Source: Diphasiastrum complanatum | Lineage: Eukaryota; Streptophyta; Lycopodiopsida; Lycopodiales; Lycopodiaceae | Assembly: GCA_029204225.1 (NCBI GenBank) | Contig: MU831845.1 | Span: forward strand, 36,755 to 100,754 | Direction: 5' to 3' | Length of the DNA stretch: 64,000 nt | In this document: piece by piece, positions 23,010 through 35,679 of the stretch | How positions within the stretch are numbered: the first letter of the stretch is position 1 | How the letters are laid out: every line of letters begins with the position of its first letter | Made by a program: the position numbers and the translations under genes | The notes under the pieces: generated by a model | The model's database searches: none | What the model saw: only the letters and a program-made list of their open reading frames with translations | Told to the model about the DNA's origin: nothing

Positions 23010-24852
23010 CTCCTAAAAATGTATCTAATGTGGATCAAGCATTGATCTTGAGATAAGACCAAGATTAGACCTACGCTTTGAAAAGGCACTTTTACAAAGT
23101 GGCTTTGTGAGAAGATCGCAATACACAAAGATGTGTCGACATATTCTAAGTTGATTTCACCTCCAATGAGCTTTTCCCTTACAAAATGGTGTGCCACTTC
23201 TATATGCTTGCTTCTTGCATGAAAAATAGGATTGTTTGCAAGAGCTTGTGTCGATATGTTGTCACATTTGATCAAGGGAAGATCATTCTCTTTGATGCAC
23301 TTTAGCTCCATGATTAACCTCTTGATCCAAAGCACCTCTTTAGTTGTTGTAGTGAGTGCTTTGTACTCGGCCACACAAGATGATAGATATATGGTATCTT
23401 GCTTCTTTGAAAACCAAGACACAAGATTGCCTCCAAGAAAGATAGTATATGCATTAATGGACTTCCGATCCATTTTATCGCTTGCAAAATCAGACTCTGA
23501 ATAGCCAACAATGGTTAGATTTTCTCAACATAGAAAAGACATATCTAGATTGACAAATAAAAGCATACTCTTCATGAAAATCAATCTCAAGGCCCAAAAT
23601 GTAATGGATCTCTCCTAGATTTTGCATTTTAAATTCTTTTCCTAATGCATCTTTGGTTTCTTGAACTAGCATCAAACAACTTCCACTAAGAATAATGTCA
23701 TCTACATAGATTAGGAGACTGACAATATTATTACCATCAAACTTTAAGTACATAGAAGGATCATAGTCACTAAGCACAAATCCTAATGAAAGTAGAAAGT
23801 TGTTGAGTCTTGAATACCATGATCTAGGTGCTTGCTTTAAGCCATAAAGACTTCTAAATAGCAAACACACCTTAGATTTATCCTTGATAAATCCTTGAGG
23901 TTGTTCCATGTATATCTCCTCCTCAAGATAGCCATTCAAAAAAGCGTTGGAGACATCAAGTTGAAACAGTTTCCACTTAAAAAAATAAGGCAAGAGAGAT
24001 TATGATTCTTATTGTCACTCTTTGTTACAGGAGCAAAGGTTTCTTCATAGTCAAGGCCATATATTTGTGCAAAGCCTTTAGCACATAATCTTGCCTTGTA
24101 CTTGTTGATGGAGCCATCATGATTGTACTTGATCTTGAACACCCACTTGCATCCAATGATATGCATGTAAGGTGGTGGATCCACTAGCTCCCATGTGTGG
24201 TTGGTGATCAAGGCATCATATTCAATCTTCATGGCCTCATACCACTCCTTGGTATTGAGGGCTTCTTGAACATCTTTGGGCTCCTCATGAGAAACAAAAT
24301 AAGCATAAGTGGAATCAAGGTCCACTTGTTTTCCTTTGTCATCATAAGTGAGACTCTTGGGCTCGGATATCTCCCTCATGGATCTTCTAGGAGTGAAAAT
24401 CCGAGGACTTCCATCTTCAAATCTTGACTCCTCCATATGTTGATTGTCTTCAATAACAATAGGTGATAGATTTTGAGGTTGCTTGATCTTGGCCCCTCCA
24501 AGATTGGACTTTTCTTCTTCATGAAAATCTACATCTCTACTATCAATTACTTTAGAGATAGAGAGCTTGTAGATTCAATAGGCTTTCTGTTGGATGAATA
24601 TCCAACCATTACTCCTTTGCTTGCACAAGGATCATCCTTCTTTCTCGTTTCCAAGGGAATATGGACAAAGCATATGCATCCAAATACTCTAAGGTGTTCA
24701 ACCTTAGGTTTCTTCAAATAGAGTGCTTCATATGGTGACTTTCCTCCAAGTGCAACATGAGGGAGTCTATTGCAAAGATAGTTTGAACAATTGATAGCCT
24801 CACCCCAAAAGTCTTTTGCCAAGGATGCCTCAATTCTAATGGTTTGGCACAT
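22995..24852 (-). pseudogene. Copia C integrase C-terminus, RT and RNase H
   Basis: Fragments in minus-strand order are integrase C terminus (24852-24547: FWGEAINCSNYLCNRLP, VFGCICFVHIP), linker plus RT fingers (24436-23936: CKWVFKIKYNHDGSINKYKA, GLDYEETFAPV), RT palm (23993-23490: LDVSNAFLNGYLEEEIYMEQ, LLIYVDDIILSG) and RNase H (23473 down: DRKSINAYTIFLGG, SSCVAEYKAL, HARSKHIEVAHHFVREK). Near 23505, RT text (YVFSMLRKS) jumps directly to RNase H text (TIVGYSESDFASDKMD), so roughly 100 codons between them are deleted. Several frame breaks make it inactive, though YVDD is intact. Confidence 0.9.
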
Positions 24853-25002
24853 TTACACATTGTCCTATTCTTTCTTTCAGCCACCCCATTTTGAGATGGT
24901 GTATATGCACAAGAAAACTCTCTTTTAATGCCTTCAAGCTCACAATAATCATGAAATTTATTGGAAGCATAGACTTTGAAGCTAGAAGATATACCCAGGT
25001 AA

Positions 25003-26592
25003 ATCTAGTGAGATCATCAATGAAAGTTACAAAGCAAGTAGCACCACCCTTGCTCTTTGATCCAAGTGTATGAGCTCCAATGGATGTGTAGTCTTGATAG
25101 ATGACTTTGAAAAAGGCTTCTTATGAGACTTAGATATGGCACAAGACTCACATGGCTTGAAATTCTTGGAGATAAGATTAGGCAAGCCAATAGCTTTGGC
25201 TTTCTTGACCGTGGACACCATAGAATTATAGTTAGGATGTCCCAACCTTCTATGCCATTGTTCCTCCAAAGACATATGAGTAGCAAAAGCACTATCACAA
25301 GAGTTAGCATACTCTTTGGGATCAAGCTTGTAGATTCCACCATATCTAGACCCAAATGCAAGGATCTCATCATGCTTCTTGATTGTACATGTATCAACAT
25401 TGAAATTCACATCTAGTCCACTATCAAACAATTGCCCAACACTAATAATATTTTCTGTTAACTTGGGAACAAAAAGTACATTAGACAGAGAAAGAACTTC
25501 TGATGAAGAAAGCTTTAAGGGAATGGTCCCTATGCCTTCAATAGCACACTCATGATCATTTGCTGTGTAGATGGACTTCTTGGCTCCTTCATAAGGTGAC
25601 ATGGATGAAAAAGAATACTTGGAGCTACATATATGTGAGGAAGCTCCACTGTCGATATACCACTAAGGTGATGAAGAAAAACTCGAGACCATAAGAGATC
25701 CCTCTCCATCACTTGCATGAGCATCTTCCTTCTCTTCATCAGATATGTTGGCTTGCTTGAATTGACTCTTCTTTTTTAAGCAATTGGTGGCATAATGCCC
25801 CTTTTTGCCACAAAAGAAACACTTGATGTTTTTCTTCTTCTTCTTGGATGTGGAAGCTTGAGAGGACTCATCCTCTTCTCCTTTCTCCTTGGAAATAAGA
25901 TTGTTCTTGCTTGAAGAGGATTGGTGTTGATTCTTACTTCTTGTCTTGTGCTTGTCTTTGGTAAAGAGAACTTTACCATCAATGTTGAGAGACAATCTCT
26001 CCATTTTTAAGAGTTTATACTCTTGTCTTGATTCTTCAGAAATGAGCACACTTTGGAGTGCTTCCAAACTTGGTAGCTCCTCCTTAATGGCATAACTCTG
26101 AACAAGGTTGTCATATTCCTCCTTTAACCCATTAAGTATGACTTGAACAAGTTCATTTTGGTTGATGGAGTCTCCTATGCATGACAATTCTCTATGGAGG
26201 TCTTTAACTCTCATTACATAAGCTGAAGCACATTCATCACTTTTCTGTACACTTTGAAAAATTTGGTTTCTTAGTGTTAAAAGTCTAGAAGTATTATTTG
26301 CCTCATAGATAGACTTGAGAGTATCCCAAACATCTTTGACATTAGTACAAGCACCAATTTCTCTTAAGATGTCATTTGAGACATTCATCTTAATATAATG
26401 CAGAGCCATCCTGGCTCTCTTTCTGTACTTTGGAATTTCTTGAGGAATTTGTGGTTCTTCTTCAATGCCAAGTACAATATCCATCACATCTTATAGTATT
26501 AAGACAGATTCCATTCTAACCTTCCAAATTGAGTAATTGGAGGTTGACAATCTTTCACTTGCTTCTAATAGAAAGACACCCATTGAAGTCAT
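25003..26592 (-). pseudogene. Copia C gag, protease and integrase N-terminus
   Basis: Gag starts at the ATG complementary to 26592 (MTSMGVFLLEASERLSTSNY), with an in-frame stop near 26493. From 26487 it runs open through NTSRLLTLRNQIFQS to a CCHC knuckle CFFCGKKGHYATNC (about 25830-25790). A TAG at about 25662 falls just before protease (WYIDSGASSH), probably a decayed Trp codon of the usual WWIDSGASS. The frame is then open again through SNVLFVPKLTENIISVGQLF, the integrase zinc site (HRRLGH, CESCAISKSHK) and LELIHLD. The adjoining integrase core is lost or scrambled near 25003-25040. Confidence 0.9.
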
Positions 26593-27345
26593 AAAGAATG
26601 ATGGAAATAAAAAAAGATGGATGAAAGAATTGCTTATCTTCTCACTATAGAAACCAATCAAGGGTATAGAACCAAATACTATATAAGACTAAACAAAAAA
26701 CTGTGAGATAGATCTCACTAGCTTGACAATCTCTCTAAAACAAGATTTGAATCATCAAAAAAGATAAAGTATGGCAAAAGTTATGGTTCTCTGAATTTCA
26801 CACATGTGAATTATTCCAAAAATGTCAAATTGGCTCAAATACATATTTGTATGAAACAATTTGTCTAGAACCTATAAATCTTGTCTAAATCACATATAGA
26901 TGAGATTGGTCAACTTCTGGATGATTTTTGTGATCATTCAGGCAATAAATGACATGTACTCATGATTTGCCACAGGTCTAGACACCCTACCTACGACTCT
27001 TCAAAAGCTTATAACTTCTGATTGGCTTATCTAGCTATCATGATTCAAATTGCATCAAATTCTACACATTTCTAGCTTTCTAGTGGGCTAATTTGCTTAA
27101 AATTTGGATCTAAGGTGAGAGAGAACCACCAAACTGAAAATGGGCGGATTTCACATGTGCCAGCACCTGAAATTCCGTACAGTACCTGATCTGGCCCATT
27201 CAATGTGGTTTGAAACTTAGAATCACAAGAAAACCGCAAACTAGCTAGAAGGTAGAATCTAGACAATTCCTAGCTTGAAATCTGATCACATCTACAAACT
27301 TTTTGATTAGATTTGCTTGTAAAACTTAGGTAGAATTTGATACCA

Positions 27346-27960
27346 TGCTGAATTCACATGTGTGGGATGCCCTACACATGTATTTTTGATCTCCTAAGCC
27401 CAATAACACCATAAAGATCAGACTAGCATTGGTTGTCAATAGGAAAGCTGATCATACAAGCAATATTATTGTGTTACAAGCAAGATCTGTCAACAAAACA
27501 TAAGACTAAGCATCATAAATGCCTCTACTTGGCTAGAGAGAGAAAATAGCAAGTACAAAACTCATGGAGAGAGAGAGAGCACAAAGAGCTTGTCTCCAAA
27601 TTTGCATTACACACAAATTTCATCGTCTTCTCAATGAGAGTACATCACATATATATAGATCCATGGACTCTTCTCCTACTTTGAGTTGAATTGGAGTTGT
27701 GGATCCACCTCTCAAGCTATCTAGACTTATTCAAGCCACCTCACTATGTCTAATTGTGCAACCTAGTCTTTTCAAGCATTAAATGTGGCATGTAAAGTAC
27801 AAATGGCAATTCCTATGGTAGCTCGAGTTTCTACTTCTACCTACCTTGAATATTTTATTCTAAGATGGGTCTTTACTAAGCCAAAAGAGCTCAATTCATC
27901 TTTGGCATTTTTAGGACCCATTCGCACAACATTAGATAGATTTTTTCAATAATTTTGACA
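27346..27960 (-). repeat. 5' LTR of copia C
   Basis: 615 bp with TG...CA type ends (minus strand TGTCAAAATT ... GAATTCAGCA). It contains CACATGTGTG (about 27357) where the sister element G has CACACGTGTG. Confidence 0.85.
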
Positions 27961-28404
27961 TCATATCGACACACTCAGATTCAACTCTTACTAGAGTTAT
28001 CACTATGTTGCTGCAAGAAGATAATTGAAGAAGTCAAGACACTACGTCTGCTTCCTCCTCTCAAGCTCTATATGTCAACAAAGGCTCGAAGTGACAAAAG
28101 TAGAAAAGCTCCAAAAAGGCTACAACAAATCAGAAACAGACTCAAAGTCAAGCACAATCATCAGATCCACAATCGAAGAAGAAGATGTTTTGTAGGTATT
28201 GCAAGCGCAATAACCATGAGATCAAGGATTGAAGAATTCTCCAAGCGAAGAACGCAGCCAAGCAACTTGATCAACAAGCAAACATAGTTTCATTATCTCC
28301 CCAGGTCGAACTGGACGAAGGGGCATTCATGGTCAAAGATCAAAGCGCATTTTTGGATGATTCATGATTTTCAGATTCTGGAGCAACTCAATATATAACC
28401 AATC
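27961..28404 (+). pseudogene. Copia element E, gag-protease part
   Basis: Old plus-strand copia Gag: STLTRVITMLLQED, a Lys/Gln/Ser linker with a stop after QEDN, a CCHC knuckle with its last Cys decayed (CRYCKRNNHEIKD followed by a stop), RILQAKNAAKQ, and protease SDSGATQYITN. The frame is cut by element D at 28405 and continues at 33954. Its Gag is the same family as the inverted fragment at 5329-5625. Confidence 0.85.
28400..28404 (+). repeat. Target duplication CAATC, left copy
   Basis: CAATC at 28400-28404 precedes element D, and the same five bases follow it at 33954-33958. Removing D and one copy restores an open E frame. Confidence 0.85.
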
Positions 28405-29266
28405 TGATAAATTTTATAGTTTTTAGGACAATAATGATTGTACTTTACAATCATAGAGAGTTATTGGTTGCTTAATCAATGAATCTACCAAGTTCTACAC
28501 ATTAGATCTTGATCTAGATTCACTACACTTGGATTTAAGCAAGAGCAATGGATCAACACATCATTTTTTAGTGAGAGCGGCTTCACACGTGTGGAGTATT
28601 GTCCACTGTACGGCCTGCACCTGAAACAACAAGTACAATGATACTAGATAGCAATCATGCATAAAAATCACAAGACAAATGACTAGAAATCTCACAAAAG
28701 TGTAGAGTGCAAAAGTCTCATCAATCTTCTTAGCAAAATGATGATCCTTTTATGGATCAAGTACATCCATGAGTCTGGTACAGTCCATCAGGCCTTCACA
28801 CGTGTGAAGAGTGCCACATCACTCAGATCTATCCATTTTATCCATCCTTGATCCTTATCCAATAGTTGACCTTCTAGAATATGACTAAAATCCAAAAAGC
28901 TAGTCTCCTAGAATATAGGAATATTCCCTACAAAATAGGCTCTAAGGAAAATGGTCAACTCTTATCTTCTAGTACTCTATACACATGTGTGAACATCCAC
29001 TTGCCATGTGGGAGCATTTACTCATGCACATGCAAGGAAAAGCTAATTTGTAGGTGACTAGTCGACTTGACTAAAAACTAGTCATTTCATGTTCACACTA
29101 ACTAGAATGATACAAAATCAACTTGGATATATACAAACATGAAAAGTACATCCTTTCACACGTGGGAACAGGCTCCACACGTGTGAAATCATATCATCAA
29201 CATATTCTAATGTTTGATCAATATTTACATGAACCAATGTCAAGTGAGAAGTGACAATTTTCAACA
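28405..29266 (-). repeat. 3' LTR of copia D
   Basis: 862 bp. Minus-strand ends are TGTTGAAAATTGTCAC and AAAATTTATCA. It carries CACACGTGTG at 28584, 28797 and 29176, and CACATGTGTG near 28983 where the 5' LTR has CACACGTGTG. Confidence 0.93.
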
Positions 29267-29279
29267 CTCCTCCTCACTT

Positions 29280-30350
29280 CTAACTTGGCAAATCTAGTGT
29301 ACATCTATCTACAATTCCAAGAGCATATCTTATCTTAAAAAATGGATCTTTGGACAATGGTTTGGTTAAGATATCAGCTATGCATTCGGATGATGGTACA
29401 TGATCTAGTTGCACTTCCTTGGATTGTATCTTCTCCCTCACAAAGTGGTGAGCTATCTCAATATGCTTTGTTCTAGCATGGAAGATAGGATTTGAAGCAA
29501 TTTGTTGAGAAGCTTGATTGTCACAAAATATGTAAGGGATCTCCTCGGCCTCTAGCACATGTAGTTCCATCAAGAGTCTTCTTAGCCATAGGAGCTCTTT
29601 GGTTGTTGAAGTCAATGCCTTGTACTCGGCTTCACAAGAAGATAGTGAGATTGTATCTTGCTTTTTGGAAAGCCAAGATATCACTCCTCCACAAAGAAAT
29701 GTTGCAAATGCACTAATGGACTTCCTATCCATCTTGTCTCCTACAAAATCTGAATCCGAGTAGGCTCTCAAGTGCAAGTTAGATCCTTCATAAAGTATGC
29801 CAAAAAATCTAGTACTAGAAACATATCTAAGTACTCTCTTGGCACTTTTCCAATGATGAACTAAAGGAGCTTGCATACTTTGACTCAACTTGCTTACACA
29901 AAAACTTAAGTCAGGTCTAGTGATAGTTAAATAGATTAGAGAGCCTATAAGCTTCCTAAAGAGAGTGATGTCCTCAAAGGATGCTTCATCACCTTCATTA
30001 GTTGCTTTCACAACATGCTCCATAGGGGTGTCAATCCCCTTACAGTCTTTCATACCAAATCTTTCAAGAATGGAAGTAGCATACTTAGATTGACTTATGA
30101 AAGTACAATTGCTACTTCTAGACACTTCTATCCCAAGTATAAACTTTAGGAAGCCTAGATCTACCATCTTGAACTCACTAGATAAGTCAACTTTTACTTT
30201 GCCTATGCCATCATCATCATTTCCTGTCATAATGATGTCATCAACATAAAGAACCAAAATGATGATCTTTCCTTCATTACATTTAAAATATAAAGAAGGT
30301 TCATAAGCACTTAGTACTCTTAGCAAATTGTGACTCATCAAAAAGTACAT
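29280..30350 (-). pseudogene. Copia D RT palm to RNase H
   Basis: 356 open codons on the minus strand. The N terminus is only the joined scrap left by a deletion; authentic RT resumes at LSAYEPSLYFKCNEG, followed by LVLYVDDIIMTGND (YVDD intact), EFKMVDLGFLKFILGIEV and TRPDLSFCVSKLSQ. RNase H follows (YSDSDFVGDKMDRKS, SLSSCEAEYKAL, HARTKHIEIAHHFVREK, ADILTKPLSKD). RT fingers and the first palm motifs are absent, so polymerase activity is not expected, while RNase H looks complete. Confidence 0.92.
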
Positions 30351-30946
30351 CCTTGCTTACCTTTACTTTCTTGGATGTAGGATCATATATCCTATATCCT
30401 ATTTTCTCCATAGCCAACAAAGATTCCTTTGAAGGAGGTAGCATCTTCTTACCTTCTAGTCTCCAAAGGAATGTGTACATAACAAGTACATCCAAAGATC
30501 TTAAAATCTTTTACATTGGGTTTCTTATCAAACAAGGCTTGATAAGGTGAGATCCCATCTATAGCACTACTAGGAAGTCTATTACACAAATAATTCACAC
30601 ATGTTATGGCTTCTCCCCAAAATGAGATGGGAAGTGATGCATCAAGCCTCAAGGACTTTGCACACTCACATAGACTCCTATTTTTCCTCTCGGCCACCCC
30701 ATTTTGTTGAGGGGTGTAGGAACAAGTGTATTGTAACTTAATACCATTGATCTCACAAAAGTCTTTCATTTTATTGGAGGTGTACTCTCCTCCATTATCA
30801 CATCTTAGTGCTTTGATAGAAGTACTAAGTTGTTTCTCTACTAGAGACTTGAACTTAATGAAAGCTTCATAAACAAGACTTTTCTTTGATAGTAACTCAA
30901 TCCATGTGAATCTAGTACAATCATCTATAAAAGTTACATACATCAA
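30301..30946 (-). pseudogene. Copia D integrase core and C-terminus
   Basis: Reads MMYVTFIDDCTRFTW, RCDNGGEYTSNKMKDF, TPQQNGVAERKNRSLCECAK, SFWGEAITCVNYLCNRLP and GCTCYVHIPLETRR. The catalytic D-D-E context is preserved. A frame change near 30450 leads to KKVKVSKDVLFDES. That text then runs straight into the RT palm of the next frame (near 30325), marking the deletion junction. Confidence 0.9.
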
Positions 30947-32496
30947 GGCACCTCCATTACTTGCATGTGAAAAACTATTACATCAGAATGTATGAGATCC
31001 AAGGGAGAGAGAAATCTTGATGAAGATTTCTTGTAAGAAGATTTGTGTGACTTTGCAAGGCCACATGCCTCACACATTTTTCCACACTTCTTGAAAGTTC
31101 TTGGTAGGCCGAGAGCTAGTTCCTTGCTTGCCATTGAGTCCATAGATTGAAGATTAGGATGGCCTAATCTCTTATGCCAAAGATCCACTTGAGTTAGCTC
31201 CTCCCTAGCCAAGTTCACACTTTCACTTGCAACATTAGCATCCAACTTGAAAAGTCTACCTTGCTTAATGCCACTAGCTATGCACTTATCAGTTTTCAAG
31301 ATGGAACAAACTCCATTCTTGAAATGTACATCTAGTCCATTGTCCATTAATTGTCCTACACTAAGCAAGTTTCTTGAAATGGTAGGAACATACAAAACAT
31401 TATCTAGATCTATCCTTTTAGATGTGCCTAAACAAAGAGGTATAGATCCTATGCCATCTATCTTGCATGCTTGATCACTAGCAGTGTATATTGACTTCTT
31501 AGAGTCATTACAAGATAGAAGAGTAGAAAAATAATGCTTGTTAAAGGACATGTGGGAACTAGCCCCACTATCTATCCACCATGTGTCTTGACTTGAAGTT
31601 GGTGTAGATGCAACCATTAAGGATGTGTTGAATCCATCCTCATATTCTTCCTCTTGAGCAATGTTCCCTTGATCTCCTTTGGCTTGTTGATTCTTCTTCA
31701 AGTAGCATTCCGAGGCAAAGTGTCCTTTCTTTCCACAAAAGAAACACTTTAATTTTGCCTTGTTCTTCACTTTGCCTTTGGAGGTAGATCCTTCATTCTT
31801 CATCTCGGCCTCCTTGCCTTGATTTTTCTTGAATGGATTTTGCTTTTTCTTGCCTTTAGATGTAAAGTTAGCTTTCTCCTCTCCTCCATTAAGTGACATG
31901 CTATCCATTCTTGTCTTGAGGTGTAGAAGCCTACTCTCCTCGGCCACAAGAACATTGTGCAACTTTTCAATGGATGGAAGAGAGTCTTGAATGGCAAATG
32001 ATTGGACTAAGTTGGTAAACTCATCACTTAGACCATTCAAAATGATTTGTACTAGTTCTTGATCTTGGATCTTCTCTCCTATTGCACTTAACTCCTTGTT
32101 AAGAGATTTGATCCTAAGAACATACTCTTGTCCACTCTCTCCACTTCCTTTCATGCTTTGGAAAACTTGATTTCTTAGCATGAGGATTCTTGAAGTATTG
32201 TTGGATTCATAAATTCTCTTTAATGAATCCCAAGCCTCTTTGGATGAGGTACAAGAAGACACCTCTTTCAAGAGGTCATTGCATACATTTAACTTTATGC
32301 AATGTAGAGCTAATCTTGCTCTCTTCTTGTATTTGGCTTGTTCTTGGGGAGTTTGAGGCTCTTCCTCTACTCCTTTAACTATGTCATATAGATCATGGAT
32401 CACTAGGAGTGATTCCATTCTCACTTTCCAAATGGAATAATTTGTGGAAGTGAGTCTCTCACTGGATTCCATCAAATATCCACCCATGGATGACAT
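30943..32496 (-). pseudogene. Copia D gag, protease and integrase zinc domain
   Basis: 517 open codons from MSSMGGYLMESSERLTSTNY. Gag has the usual NTSRILMLRNQVFQS motif, a CCHC knuckle CFFCGKKGHFASEC, protease WWIDSGASSHMS, VLYVPTISRNLLSVGQLMDN, the integrase zinc site (HKRLGH, CEACGLAKSHK) and LDLIHSDV. A frameshift then separates it from the integrase core at 30946. All Gag and protease signatures are intact, so this part could still be translated if transcribed. Confidence 0.93.
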
Positions 32497-33091
32497 TTTA
32501 GAATGAATGCTCTTTTAAAAATCACAAAGATTTTTTAATTTTAAAAGATCTATGAAAAGGCCTAAAGCTTTCTAGAATGCCTATAGGCTTGTCTCTATCA
32601 AACTAGCACACAAGCTTGAATGATACTCAAAGATATTACCAAAAATTTCTAGCTTTCACTCTCACAAAAAAATTGCTTTACACTTTTCTTAGAGATTTCA
32701 CTTCAACTAAGGATCTGAACAAATCAGCCTCTTAAGATCTGATCTTAGACTCTAAAAAGAAATGCTTCAATGATCCAAAACACTATTTGGTCATAGGCAT
32801 TAGTTAGAATGAATCTAGATCAATACTATGCTTCAAAAAGCACCAAAAATGAACTAGTATTGTGATTTTGGGACCAACAAACACAAAGTAACTTGAATTG
32901 AAAGTTGTTGTACGGTTTCACACGTGTGAAAAGTACATACACAGCCTCCAAGTCGTTTTTATCCAAATGATTACAAGCTATCACTCTAGAAGAACTCGCC
33001 CTCACTAGTATTGGCCAAAAAACAAATTTTGCCAATGATCTTTACAAGATTTATGATTCAATGATCACTCTCTTACTTAGCTCTGATATCA
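32497..33091 (-). other. Leader of copia D
   Basis: 595 bp from primer site to gag ATG. Includes one CACACGTGTG (32919-32928) outside the LTR. No ORF accepted. Confidence 0.7.
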
Positions 33092-33953
33092 TGATGAATT
33101 TTACAGTTTTTAGGACAATAATGACTATACTTTACAATCATAGAGAGTTATTGGTTGCTTAATCAATGAATCTATCAAGTTCTACACATTAGATCTTGAT
33201 CTAGATTCACTACACTTGGATTTAAGCAAGAGCAATGGATCAACACATCATTTTTTAGTGAGAGCGACTTCACACGTGTGGAGTACTGTCCATTGTACGG
33301 GCTGCACCTAAAACAACAAGTACAATGATACTAGATAGCAATCATGCATAAAAATCACAAGACAAATGACTATAAATCTCACAAAAGTGTAGAGTGCAAA
33401 AGTCTCATCAATCTTCTTAGCAAAATGATGATCCTTTTATGGATCAAGTACATCCATGAGTCTGGTATAGTCCAGCAGGCCTTCACATGTGTGAAGAGTG
33501 CCACATCACTCAGATCTATCCATTTTATCCATCCTTGATCCTTATCCAATAGTTGACCTTCTAGAATATGACTAAAATCCAAAAAGCTAGTCTCCTAGAA
33601 TATAGGAATATTCCCTACAAAATAGGATCTAAGGAAAATGGTCAGCTCTTATCTTCTAGTACTCTATACACACGTGTGAACATCCACTTGCCATGTGGGA
33701 GCATTTACTCATGCACATGCAAGGAAAAGCTAATTTGTAGGTGACTAGTCGACTTGACTAAAAACTAGTCATTTCATATTCACACTAACTAGAATGATAC
33801 AAAATCAATTTGGATATATACAAACATGAAAAGTACATCCTTTCACACGTGGGAACAGGATCCACACGTGTGAAATCATATCATCAACATATTCTAATGT
33901 TTGATCAATATTTACATGAACCAATGTCAAGTGAGAAGTGACAATTTTCAACA
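33092..33953 (-). repeat. 5' LTR of copia D
   Basis: 862 bp. Minus-strand end ...AAAATTCATCA joins primer site TGATATCAGAGC. Carries CACACGTGTG at 33271, 33669 and 33863, and CACATGTGTG near 33486 where the 3' LTR has the CG form. Confidence 0.93.
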
Positions 33954-35677
33954 CAATCAACTCCTACACGTCTTACAGCACAAAAAATCTGTTCATCTTG
34001 GTGAAAATAGTACTCACACTATTGAAAGTGAAGGTATTGTAAGATTGATCAATTCAAATTACTATCAAAGGTCTTATATGTTTTTCTTGTGCAGGTGTGA
34101 GTCTTCTCTCTATGGTTTTTTCTACACCTGTAGCTTTTCTTGGGAGCTGGGCTCTTGATCAAAACAAAATTGCTGATAGGAGTAATAAGATCCTTTCACT
34201 TGGTAAGAGACAGAGTTACTTATATAGATTGGCACATTGCTATTCTGAGTCTAGTCAAGCCTTGAAAACCTCTGTTCTAGACAACAAAGCATTATTATGG
34301 CATCATCGCTTAGGACACTTGAATCATGCGTCTGTTATGAACATGTCCAGACAATCCATAGTTCTTGATCTCGACTATCCTTCTAGTAAGGTCAATCTCC
34401 CTGTCTATCACAGCTGCACCTATATTCAGAACATATGTTTTACTAAAGGCCTCTCAAATAAAATACCATTCGAAATTTGGACAAGTACCAAACTTCTTTA
34501 TCAAACTTACGAAATTTTGGATGTACTACTTTTGCGAGATACCTCGTGATCTCAGAAAGAAGCTCGACTTCCAGAGTATCAAGTGTGTTTTCATCAGCTA
34601 CACTACTTCAGATCGAGCCTAGTCGAAGATATTCACTAGCCGAGATGTCATCTTCATCGAAGATCAGTTTCAAGACCTCAAAGAAAAGGGCAGTCCCCAT
34701 GTAGCCGACCTATCAGATTCTCCTGATGCTTTGAACTTTCTAGTTCCTCAGTCGACTATTCCTATTGAAGGTCCAAGCTCCTCTACTCTTGATGATGATG
34801 ATGTTGTAGATCAACAACTACATTATAATGGAAATAATCAACTTTCTGTATTACCCAGAATATCTTCAAGGACTAGCAGACCACCTAACCGGTATATCAA
34901 CGAGTCTGCAACCTATCTTGTTCAAGAACCGACATCTGTCCAAGAGGCACTCAATCAGCCTGATTCAGATCTTTGGAAAAAACTATGGATAAAGAGTATT
35001 CATTTTTTATCAAGATGTAGACAATTGTCGAATTACTTGCTAGTAGAAATGTAGTTGATTGCAAATAAATTTTCAAAGTCAAGTACAACGCAGATGGAAG
35101 CATCAACAGGAGAAAGGCATGGCTTGTAGCCAAAGGATTTTCTCAAGTATACAATGTCAATTACATTGAGACCTTTAGTCCAGTAGTCAAGCATTCTTCT
35201 ATTTGACTTTTGCTATCATTTGTCGTTGCAGCAGATTTGAAAATACATCAAATGGATGTATAGATAGCATATCTCAATGGAGTTATCGAAGAAGACATTT
35301 ACATGGTGCAATCCAAAGGTTATATTATCGAGGGTAAGCACAATCATGTTTGTAAACTCCATAAGGCACTTTATGGCTTGAAGCAATCTGCTTGGGCATG
35401 GTTTCAAAGGACCAATACTTTCCTTATTGATCATAGCTATACACCTAGCTCTTTAGATTCAAACGTTTACTCCAAAGCAGTGCAGCAGACTTTTACCATC
35501 ATCACTTTGTATGTGGATGATACATTGCTTTTCAGCAACAGTACCGATCTGATAAAGGAGGCCAAGACAATGCTATCTTCTGAATTTGACATGACCGATC
35601 TGGACGAGGCTCATTTCTGCCTTGGTATACAAATTCACAGAGACAGAACAAAGAAGTTGGTCCACATTACACAATAG
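33954..35677 (+). pseudogene. Copia element E, protease to RT part
   Basis: Continues the E frame after the CAATC duplication (NQLLHVLQHKKSVHLG). GAG-pre-integrase follows (SYLYRLAHCYSESSQALK, WHHRLGHLNHASVMNM). The integrase catalytic core is missing, and text jumps near 34440 to the integrase C terminus (GLSNKIPFEIW, RNFGCTTFAR, RDVIFIEDQF) in changing frames. RT spans 34950-35677 with IHQMDV, NGVIEEDIYMVQ, LYGLKQSAWAWFQRTNTFL, ITLYVDDTLLFSNS and AHFCLGIQIHRD, ending at HITQ where element F begins. Many stops show that E is the oldest layer of this nest. Confidence 0.88.
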
Positions 35678-35679
35678 AG

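Larger units (their letters stand above)
22516..27960 (-). mobile_element. Copia element C, minus strand, 3' LTR truncated
   Basis: Minus-strand copia with a 615-bp 5' LTR (27346-27960), a decayed primer site (TGGTATCAAATTC, 27345-27333), gag, pol and a 3' LTR of which only 494 bp remain (22516-23009). The missing 120 bp are the outer R/U5 end, so the element has no target duplication on that side. On the right it ends exactly where element E Gag sequence begins (27961). The two LTRs are roughly 98% alike by eye. Confidence 0.85.
28405..33953 (-). mobile_element. Copia element D, complete ends, minus strand
   Basis: Two 862-bp LTRs (28405-29266 and 33092-33953), a primer site TGATATCAGAGCTAAG (complement of 33076-33091, one mismatch from the usual motif), a polypurine tract GAAGTGAGGAGGAG and target duplication CAATC. 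The LTRs differ at roughly 22 of 862 positions by eye, so D is clearly older than B. It sits inside the protease codons of element E. About 800 bp of RT are missing, making it non-autonomous. Confidence 0.93.
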
